11,809 nucleotides of DNA, from assembly GCA_030638325.1 (NCBI GenBank), contig DAOWEV010000026.1:1-11809 (forward strand). The letters run 5' to 3'. The notes beneath the pieces are model-generated. The model was not told where the DNA came from, did no database searches, and saw only the letters and a program-made list of their open reading frames with translations. The position numbers and the translations under genes were made by a program. This document shows positions 6,163-11,809 of the stretch, piece by piece; within the stretch, counting starts at the first letter, position 1; the number at the start of each line of letters is the position of its first letter. This DNA comes from Bacteroidales bacterium. GTDB lineage: Bacteria; Bacteroidota; Bacteroidia; Bacteroidales; JAGOPY01.

Positions 6163-7392
6163 ATGTCAGAGAACAATCAGAAATGCTCTTTCTGCGGAAG
6201 GAGCAGATCGGAAGTAAATGTACTCATTGCAGGTATTAATGCACATATTTGTGATGCATGTATTACCCAGGCCAAAAATATCCTGAATGAGGAATTTTCG
6301 CACGACCAGGCCCACCAGGTTTCGGAGCTGAAGCTGAAAACACCACAGGAGATCAAGGAATACCTCGATCAATATGTGATCGGTCAGGAAGAATCCAAAC
6401 GGGTCTTGTCGGTTGCGGTTTATAATCATTACAAGCGTATTAACCAGCCTCCCGATAAAGATGAGGTTGAAATTGAAAAATCCAATATCATAATTGTCGG
6501 AGAGACAGGCACCGGCAAAACATTACTGGCCAGGACCATTGCTAAAATGCTGAATGTACCGTTCGCCATCGCCGATGCCACAGTATTGACAGAAGCTGGT
6601 TATGTTGGCGAAGATGTAGAGAGCATCTTGTCACGGCTTTTGCAGGCTGCCGATTATAATGTGGCCGCCGCAGAACATGGGATCGTTTTCATTGATGAGA
6701 TAGATAAAATATCCCGGAAAAGTGACAACCCGTCGATTACCAGGGACGTCTCCGGAGAAGGTGTCCAGCAAGCACTTCTGAAGCTGCTGGAAGGTGCAAT
6801 TATTAACGTTCCGCCACATGGCGGGCGGAAACATCCGGAACAGAAAATGATCCCGGTAAACACCCAGGACATATTGTTCATCACCGGTGGAGCTTTCAAT
6901 TCTATAGACAGGATCATTTCGTCCAGGTTGCGCACCAACATTATCGGGTATGGCATTGACAAGGAAAAGCGAGGCATTAGTAAGGAAAACATACTTCGGT
7001 ATATCTCTCCTTCCGACCTTAAAAAATATGGACTGATACCGGAGATCGTAGGCCGTTTTCCGGTCATCTCCTATTTAGACCCGCTTGATAAAGAGGATCT
7101 GAAGAAGATATTGACCGATCCGAAAAATGCCCTGGTGAAACAATTCACTAAATTATTCAAGATGGACAAGATCAAGCTTGGTTTCGATGATGACGCCCTT
7201 GATTTCATTGTTGAAAAAGCTATTGCACACGAGCTTGGAGCCCGTGGCTTGCGGTCAATCATTGAAGCCATTCTCACCGACGCTATGTTTGAGCTTCCTT
7301 CACAAGGAAAAACCAGGACACTCAGGATCAGTCGAAAATATGCAGAAGAGAAGTTTAATAAATCCGGGATTTCCAAACTTAAGGTAGCGTAG
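6163..7392 (+). CDS. clpX: ATP-dependent Clp protease ATP-binding subunit ClpX
   Basis: A 409-aa AAA+ unfoldase of normal length. Its hexamer recognises, unfolds and translocates substrates into ClpP. In order: the N-terminal zinc-binding domain with C8, C11, C30 and C33; Walker A GETGTGKT at 113-120; the pore-1 loop GYVG at 146-149; Walker B VFIDEID at 175-181; the RKH loop at 222-224; and sensor 2 GARGLR at 359-364. The loop that docks ClpP, IGF in E. coli, reads IGY (261-263), a conservative change of its aromatic residue. The C-terminal small domain ends at residue 409. It is the last gene of the tig-clpP-clpX cluster. A 7-bp repeat array begins 8 bp after its stop codon. Confidence 0.97.
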   Translation: MSENNQKCSFCGRSRSEVNVLIAGINAHICDACITQAKNILNEEFSHDQAHQVSELKLKTPQEIKEYLDQYVIGQEESKRVLSVAVYNHYKRINQPPDKDEVEIEKSNIIIVGETGTGKTLLARTIAKMLNVPFAIADATVLTEAGYVGEDVESILSRLLQAADYNVAAAEHGIVFIDEIDKISRKSDNPSITRDVSGEGVQQALLKLLEGAIINVPPHGGRKHPEQKMIPVNTQDILFITGGAFNSIDRIISSRLRTNIIGYGIDKEKRGISKENILRYISPSDLKKYGLIPEIVGRFPVISYLDPLDKEDLKKILTDPKNALVKQFTKLFKMDKIKLGFDDDALDFIVEKAIAHELGARGLRSIIEAILTDAMFELPSQGKTRTLRISRKYAEEKFNKSGISKLKVA

Positions 7393-7400
7393 TACTTTTG

Positions 7401-7575
7401 CAGTTTACAGTTAACAGTTAACAGTTAACAGAAAACAGTGAACAGTAAACAACAAACCTGATAACTGATTACTGATAACTGATTACTGATTACTGATTAC
7501 TGATAACTGATTACTGATTACTGATTACTGATTACTGATTACTGATTACTGATTACTGATAACTGAAAGCTGATG
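7401..7575. repeat. 7-bp tandem repeat array, 25 units in strict register
   Basis: From 7401 to 7575 the sequence is exactly 25 heptamers long with no insertion or deletion. The first seven are CAGTTAA-like (CAGTTTA, CAGTTAA x3, CAGAAAA, CAGTGAA, CAGTAAA). CAACAAA and CCTGATA form the transition. The rest are ACTGATT (12 copies) or ACTGATA (three copies), ending with the decayed units ACTGAAA and GCTGATG. The reverse complement of the second type can be written CAGTAAT/CAGTTAT, so the two halves are roughly the same unit in opposite orientation and could fold back on each other. The array fills most of the 215 bp between clpX and the DUF4294 gene. Confidence 0.95.
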
Positions 7576-7607
7576 GTGGCATAATTTTTGAATTCTACTG
7601 TATTGAT

Positions 7608-8210
7608 TTGAAGAAACTTCTTATCATATGGTTTTTAATGGTTTTTGCTGTACCCTACAGCCATTCTCAGGATACAACAGGCTTTGTTGTATACGCACGG
7701 ATCATTGACGGTGATACCGTTCCGGTCATTCCCTTAAAGGAAGTTATAATCTATCCCGATCATAGCAACATCACATACAGGCTCATTGTTACCAGGCGGG
7801 AAGCCAAAAGAATGACCCGGTTGGTGAAAAATGTTAAAAAAGTATACCCCTATGCAAAGGTTGCAGGTGTACTGTTGGTAGAATATGAGGAAAAACTTGC
7901 CATGATTGATGACAAAAAAGAAAGAAAACATATCATCAAACAGGCAGAAGAAGACCTGGACAGTGAATTCGGGGGTGATCTCAGGAAGATGAATTTTTCG
8001 CAGGGCATCATTCTTATCAAGCTCATTGACCGGGAAACAGGCGCTTCCTCCTATGAAATCGTGTCAGAATTCAGGGGTAAGTTCAGGGCTTTTTTTTACC
8101 AGTCTTTTGCCAGGCTGTTCGGCTTTAATCTAAAGACAAAATACGACCCATATGGTGAAGACAGGACCATAGAGCATATTGTGAGAATGATTGAGCGGGG
8201 GGAGATATAA
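7608..8210 (+). CDS. DUF4294 family exported protein
   Basis: A 200-aa Bacteroidota-restricted protein that I recognise as DUF4294 by its pattern. The signal peptide is about residues 1-20 (KKLLIIWFLMVFAV...SHSQ), then D22. The core includes DGDTVPVIPLKEVIIYP (34-50), a basic helical region RLVKNVKKVYPYAKVA (71-86), an Asp/Glu/Lys-rich helix (about 92-125), SQGIILIKLIDRETG.SSYE (131-150) and a C-terminal AFFYQSFARLFGFNLKTKYDP (161-181). The function of the family is unknown. The start is a TTG at 7608. The first ATG in frame is ten codons later (7638) and would remove the positively charged start of the signal peptide, so TTG is preferred. A -7-like T-rich element (AATTTTTG, 7583-7590) could give it its own promoter. 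The stop lies 9 bp from that of the convergent gene at 8220. Confidence 0.88.
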   Translation: MKKLLIIWFLMVFAVPYSHSQDTTGFVVYARIIDGDTVPVIPLKEVIIYPDHSNITYRLIVTRREAKRMTRLVKNVKKVYPYAKVAGVLLVEYEEKLAMIDDKKERKHIIKQAEEDLDSEFGGDLRKMNFSQGIILIKLIDRETGASSYEIVSEFRGKFRAFFYQSFARLFGFNLKTKYDPYGEDRTIEHIVRMIERGEI

Positions 8211-8219
8211 ATTATCGGA

Positions 8220-9641
8220 TCATTTTCCGCGGCCTTGTATAACAATAAGCACGGTATAGATAAGGATTTTAAAATCCACGAGGAGTGACATATTTTCGAT
8301 ATAGAGCAGGTCATACTTGAGGCGTTTGATCATTTCATCCACATTTTCAGCATACCCGTATTTGACCTGGCCCCAGGAAGTGATGCCCGGTTTGATCTTG
8401 AACAACAATTTATATTCCGGCGCCCGTTCCACAATCTTATCGATATAGTATTGTCTTTCGGGGCGGTATCCCACCAGCGACATATCTCCTATCAGGACCG
8501 TATAGAATTGTGTGATTTCGTCGAGGCGGACTTTCCTCAGGAAACGACCGAAAGGTGTAATGCGATTATCGTCTTTAGTGGACAGTGCAGGTCCGTTCTT
8601 TTCCGCGTCGGCGTACATCGAACGGAACTTATGCATCTTAAAGGGAACACCATTTATACCAATTCGCTCCTGTGAATAAATGACCGGGCCTTTAGAAGAT
8701 AGTTTCACGAATATTGCGACAATAGTAAATACAGGAGATAGCAGTATCAGGGCCGACAGGGATGCAACAATGTCAATGAAACGTTTGGCAGATTGTTGCC
8801 AGACAGGCATCAATCCTGGTGTTACCTGTATCAGTGGAGCCTCCCAGATAGAAGTCATCTTCACTGCCCCCAGCAGGTAGTCCTGCATATCCGGAATAAC
8901 TTTGATGATCACATCCGTATTTTCCAGTATGGTCAGGATCTTTTGAATGGTTTCCCGTTCCGACCGCTCAATGGCGATAATAACCTCCTCTATATGAGAG
9001 TCTTCAATGATTTGATGCAAGTCTTTATAATTACCGAGATGTGGAAGGTATTTATCCACCTTATATTCCTTATAATTAAATGCATTGACGAACCCAACAA
9101 ATTTATTTCCCGAGGATATCTCCTGATTTTCAATGTCATGATATATGGATATAGCGTTCCCGTTGCTTCCAACAATGACCGTGTTAAAGCCAATGACTTT
9201 ATTGTGTATCTTTTTGACCGTGATGGTGGTAAGCGTAAGCCTGAATCCAAAAGTGATGACGAAATGCAGGGTGAACAAAACAAAAAACGATTGGTAATAA
9301 GATCTGTAGGAGACAATAATGTCATCAAGGATCAATACAAAAAAGATGATGATCACACCGATCAGAGTGATCATGAATGTTTGTCCCATTTCCTTGAGAC
9401 GAGACTTCCTGTAAATTTTTTTCTTTTTATAAGTACCGACAAGGGCATATGATATAAGCCAGAAAAGCGGCACAATAACAATTCCCTTATATAGATTTTC
9501 ATCCTGCAATATTTCTGTGAGGTCTTTCAGGGCTATTGGCTCAACAGAAAATTTCCTATAGACAAAAAACAGGCTCCAGGCGATTGCGGCCGCAAAGAGA
9601 TCTGCAATAACGTATTTCAGTACTTGTAGTCTTTTATTCAT
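8220..9641 (-). CDS. Polyprenyl-phosphate sugar-1-phosphate transferase (bacterial sugar transferase family)
   Basis: A 473-aa membrane enzyme of the polyisoprenyl-phosphate hexose-1-phosphate transferase family, which moves a sugar phosphate from a nucleotide sugar to undecaprenyl phosphate to start an envelope glycan. Hydrophobic segments lie near 8-27, 53-70, 88-106 and 115-137. A Rossmann-like domain (about 150-250; VIVGSNGNA at 155-163) follows. The catalytic domain (about 286-473) starts with KRFIDIVASL and its membrane-inserted helix, and continues with KFRSMYADAE (338-347), the Asp-Glu dyad D374-E375 in RKVRLDEITQF and GDMSLVGYRPE (385-395). Most family members have a Pro where Y392 stands. 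This is the long, WbaP/WcaJ-like architecture. The sugar cannot be told from sequence. Its ATG directly follows the stop of the lipoprotein gene. Confidence 0.93.
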   Translation of the reverse strand: MNKRLQVLKYVIADLFAAAIAWSLFFVYRKFSVEPIALKDLTEILQDENLYKGIVIVPLFWLISYALVGTYKKKKIYRKSRLKEMGQTFMITLIGVIIIFFVLILDDIIVSYRSYYQSFFVLFTLHFVITFGFRLTLTTITVKKIHNKVIGFNTVIVGSNGNAISIYHDIENQEISSGNKFVGFVNAFNYKEYKVDKYLPHLGNYKDLHQIIEDSHIEEVIIAIERSERETIQKILTILENTDVIIKVIPDMQDYLLGAVKMTSIWEAPLIQVTPGLMPVWQQSAKRFIDIVASLSALILLSPVFTIVAIFVKLSSKGPVIYSQERIGINGVPFKMHKFRSMYADAEKNGPALSTKDDNRITPFGRFLRKVRLDEITQFYTVLIGDMSLVGYRPERQYYIDKIVERAPEYKLLFKIKPGITSWGQVKYGYAENVDEMIKRLKYDLLYIENMSLLVDFKILIYTVLIVIQGRGK

Positions 9642-10556
9642 CTAAAGATTCTGTCTTGAGAGTAATTTAATATTATCTAACCAGATTTTCCCCGCTTGTT
9701 CTTCACTCTCTTTTTTTGCTTCAAAAAACACCTTAAAATTAATGGCCCCGGCAGATTCGTTAACCATGGGCGAAAAGTTAACGTATACTTTCTTCCAGAT
9801 GTCAGTAGGATTCACCCCTATCAGGTAACGCTTTTCCACTGAGCCATCCTGGTGTTTTATGATCATCCCGGTAATCAGGGGGAAATTTGTTTTGTAATGC
9901 AATTCCAGAAAGATAAAATCACCTTGTCGCAGAGGGAACCCCTCTCCGTTACCATCATCCGACAAAAGAAGTACATAAGGCCTTTCACTGTCAAGGTATA
10001 CAATGCCTGAATGTTCAGAGTATTCATCCAGAAAAGCGCCTTCTAAATTAGGCGGCATGGTCCTGTATATTCCGGTGTCACTCCCCGAATATTCTACAAT
10101 AGCCAATGATGCATCTTCGAAATCCTCCATCCAGATAAATTCCGTATTGCTGCGGTAATGTGACGTACCCGTGATGGAGATCACACTGTCGGGGATAAGC
10201 ATATGATCCTCAAATATCAACGGAATAAAATACGGATATGGCGCCCGTGTTGCAGATATTCCATTCAGCTTTATGCCGGGCCTTATTTCAATTTTACTGG
10301 CCCCCTGTGCAAGGACAGGGATCCTGGTCGGCATTTCAAATCCCCCGATCAACTGGTCATTCACATATACCCAGACATCCAGGATATTCTGTGCATCGGT
10401 GCCTTCAATGGCATTGTCAGAGCTAAATCCTATGGTATCTATTTCTATATAGGATGGGATGGTTTGATCACCTTCAAATTTATCGCACGCATAGATCAGA
10501 AAGATCAATAACAGAACAAAGGGCAGGAAAATGGAATATTGCTTTGTCCTGATCAT
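9642..10556 (-). CDS. Exported lipoprotein of unknown function
   Basis: A 304-aa lipoprotein. The N-terminus has a basic start, a hydrophobic core (about 9-22) and a lipobox ending in C24 (LIYAC). The residues after Cys (DKFEGD) are acidic, as in lipoproteins sent to the cell surface in Bacteroidota; surface location is inferred. Residues 30-140 look like beta-strands and include DVWVYVNDQLIGGFEMPTRIP (60-80). Residues about 140-300 resemble a beta-sandwich carbohydrate-binding-like module, with WMEDFED near 142-148 and KIWLDNIKL at 290-298, a common end of such folds. I do not recognise a named family. The stop codon and the next start read TAGATG with no gap, so expression is probably coupled to the sugar transferase and a role in the same envelope pathway is likely. 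A weak -7-like TACCTTTA lies at 10667-10660, about 100 bp upstream. Confidence 0.8.
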   Translation of the reverse strand: MIRTKQYSIFLPFVLLLIFLIYACDKFEGDQTIPSYIEIDTIGFSSDNAIEGTDAQNILDVWVYVNDQLIGGFEMPTRIPVLAQGASKIEIRPGIKLNGISATRAPYPYFIPLIFEDHMLIPDSVISITGTSHYRSNTEFIWMEDFEDASLAIVEYSGSDTGIYRTMPPNLEGAFLDEYSEHSGIVYLDSERPYVLLLSDDGNGEGFPLRQGDFIFLELHYKTNFPLITGMIIKHQDGSVEKRYLIGVNPTDIWKKVYVNFSPMVNESAGAINFKVFFEAKKESEEQAGKIWLDNIKLLSRQNL

Positions 10557-10924
10557 AAGAAGATCTTTCGTGATTTAATTTGGTAAAATTTGAACGGCAT
10601 CTGATAGTTAATATTGCCTTTTGTTAATAAATGTTAAAAAACATCTACTTTATATTTACTAAAGGTAACTATTTAGGTGTTATATATCATACAAATGTTT
10701 TTCTTCATATTAAATCCTAAGTACCAAATCCTAAATTCTAAACAAATTCAAAACTCAAATAACCAAAGTTCAAAACAAAGGATTTCCTACAGAAAATATG
10801 GTTTTAAATTTTGTGCTTTTGTCATTTGGTATTGTTTAGGATTTAGAAATTCGGATTTAGATCTTCTATTTTAGTGATTTATTTAACACTGATGAAATAT
10901 ACGTCACACCTAAAATAATTACAA
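10557..10924. other. Gene-free region between the oxidoreductase and the lipoprotein gene
   Basis: The region holds the heptamer-type inverted element at 10712-10865 (separate entry), a small ATGTT/AACAT hairpin at 10631-10644 and the weak minus-strand promoter-like TACCTTTA at 10667-10660. I see no credible small gene; open frames here run through repeat sequence. No clear terminator follows the oxidoreductase stop at 10925. Confidence 0.7.
10712..10865. repeat. Imperfect inverted repeat built of degenerate 7-bp units
   Basis: The left arm reads AAATCCT, AAGTACC, AAATCCT, AAATTCT, AAACAAA and further A/C-rich heptamers to about 10781. The right arm, from 10824, reads ATTTGGT, ATTGTTT, AGGATTT, AGAAATT, CGGATTT, AGATCTT. 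The right arm is the approximate reverse complement of the left, so a long imperfect hairpin is possible. It resembles AAATCCTAAAT-type intergenic elements that I recall from other environmental genomes; that recollection needs a database check. No coding content. Confidence 0.75.
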
Positions 10925-11809
10925 TTAAAGATTATTGGGAGATAAGTTTATCTTTTCGATAATCCTGTAAGCTACATTCAAAGCCTGGTAGCCATCGTCA
11001 ATGGTGACGGATGGAGTTGTGTTTTTATCTATGGCCTCATAAAGGCTTTCAAGTTCGGTTTTTATCGCGTTTAAAGTTTGTATCCCGGGCTTTTCAATGA
11101 AAATCTGTTTTTTACCTTTACCCTCGCCAAGGTCAATCACCAGTGCGAAGGGGTCATCCGGTGGTGCTGAAATATCCTGCATTTTTATGACCTCCACCTC
11201 TTTTTCAAGAAAGTCGACAGATATATATGCATTTTTCTGGAAGAACCTGGATTTCCGCAAATTCTTCATTGAGATCCGGCTGGCAGTCAGGTTGGCCACA
11301 CATCCGTTATCAAACTCCAGCCTGGCATTTGCAATATCGGGCGAGTCGCTTACGATGGGAACCCCGCTGGCACTAATCTTCCTGATGTTCGAATTGACCA
11401 CAGAGAGGATGATATCAATATCATGGATCATCAAATCCAGGATAACCGGGACATCTGTTCCCCTTGGGTTAAATTGTGCAAGCCTGTGTGACTCAATGAA
11501 CATAGGCCTGTCAAAATAAGGCCGGGCAGCAATAAAAGCCGGGTTAAACCGCTCAACATGCCCTACCTGAACCTTGATGTTGGTCTCACCGGCTATCTTG
11601 ATCAGCTCCAAAGCTTCCTTAGGCGTCGTAACTACCGGCTTCTCAATAAATACATGCCGCGATTTCTTCATAGCAAGCGCAGCACAGTCGAAATGCGAAA
11701 CCGTAGGAGTAACAATATCCACCACATCCACTGCATCGATAAGCTCATCAATAGTATCAAAGGATTTAATCCCAAATTCCTTTGTAACCATTTGGGCTTT
11801 CTCCTTATC
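10925..11809 (-). CDS. Gfo/Idh/MocA family oxidoreductase (5' end outside the window)
   Basis: A partial NAD(P)-dependent dehydrogenase; 294 codons are present. The frame is open through the window edge, and the codons before the first Met (11791) read DKEKAQ, which continues naturally into MVTKEFGIKSFDTIDEL. The true start and the GxGxxG nucleotide-binding loop therefore lie beyond base 11809, and Met 11791 is internal. Visible motifs are VDIVTPTVSHFD, the catalytic-lysine motif EKP (11644-11636), GHVERFNPAF, and DLMIHDIDIIL, which supplies the conserved Asp-His region of the active site. The motif set resembles UDP-N-acetylglucosamine 3-dehydrogenase-like members (GnnA/WlbA type), but the substrate is not settled. 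The neighbouring sugar transferase supports a role in sugar nucleotide modification. The gap to the lipoprotein gene is 368 bp, so shared transcription is uncertain. Confidence 0.92.
   Translation of the reverse strand, partial: DKEKAQMVTKEFGIKSFDTIDELIDAVDVVDIVTPTVSHFDCAALAMKKSRHVFIEKPVVTTPKEALELIKIAGETNIKVQVGHVERFNPAFIAARPYFDRPMFIESHRLAQFNPRGTDVPVILDLMIHDIDIILSVVNSNIRKISASGVPIVSDSPDIANARLEFDNGCVANLTASRISMKNLRKSRFFQKNAYISVDFLEKEVEVIKMQDISAPPDDPFALVIDLGEGKGKKQIFIEKPGIQTLNAIKTELESLYEAIDKNTTPSVTIDDGYQALNVAYRIIEKINLSPNNL

Noticed and set aside
6654..7067. Minus-strand open frame of 137 codons
   Set aside because: It is antisense to the AAA+ core of clpX, which explains the sequence fully.
7401..7575. 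CRISPR array
   Set aside because: The units are 7 bp with no unique spacers and no cas genes nearby.
8793..9452. Plus-strand open frame of 219 codons
   Set aside because: It is antisense to the clearly real sugar transferase, and its translation has no family-like pattern.
10677..10874. Plus-strand open frame of 65 codons
   Set aside because: It lies inside the inverted heptamer element and its translation is repeat-derived.
11097..11519. Plus-strand open frame of 140 codons
   Set aside because: It is antisense to the Gfo/Idh/MocA oxidoreductase.

Overview
The window comes from a member of the Bacteroidota. The evidence is a tig-clpP-clpX cluster with Bacteroidota-type proteins, two DUF5723 outer-membrane proteins, a DUF4294 protein, signal peptides ending in a Gln such as YAQ/E and GSQ/D, and promoters matching the Bacteroidota -7 element TAnnTTTG instead of an E. 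coli type -10 box. Base composition is moderately AT-rich. No phage, transposase, CRISPR array or plasmid gene is visible, so this looks like an ordinary chromosomal stretch. Both end genes are cut by the window edges.

Left part (1-3525, minus strand): the start of an exported protein (cut at base 1) lies downstream of two tandem paralogous DUF5723 genes, each with a signal peptide. The first-transcribed one (1951-3453) has a good Bacteroidota promoter in front of it. A perfect inverted repeat lies upstream of the second (264-1727).

Centre (3842-8210, plus strand): a promoter with an exact TAnnTTTG match leads into a short leader bounded by an 8-bp inverted repeat, then a tRNA-Leu(UAG), then tig, clpP and clpX. 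Tig stabilises nascent chains at the ribosome, and ClpX unfolds substrates and feeds them to the ClpP peptidase, so the cluster joins co-translational folding and proteolysis. A DUF4294 gene with a TTG start follows.

Right part (8220-11809, minus strand): a Gfo/Idh/MocA oxidoreductase (its start is beyond the window), an exported lipoprotein and a polyprenyl-phosphate sugar transferase. The last two are joined by a TAGATG stop-start junction. This set points to cell-envelope polysaccharide or glycoconjugate synthesis.

The most unusual structure is in the intergenic DNA. At least four loci carry degenerate tandem repeats with an exact 7-bp period but a different unit at each locus (202-257, 3644-3770, 7401-7575, 10712-10865), and two more carry 8-bp repeats (1892-1947, 4066-4097). 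Three of these arrays start within 0-8 bp of a stop codon. Some unit sequences look related between loci, and two arrays reverse orientation part-way, so they could fold back. I found no convincing new protein system; the heptamer arrays and the tRNA leader are the best candidates for a second look.
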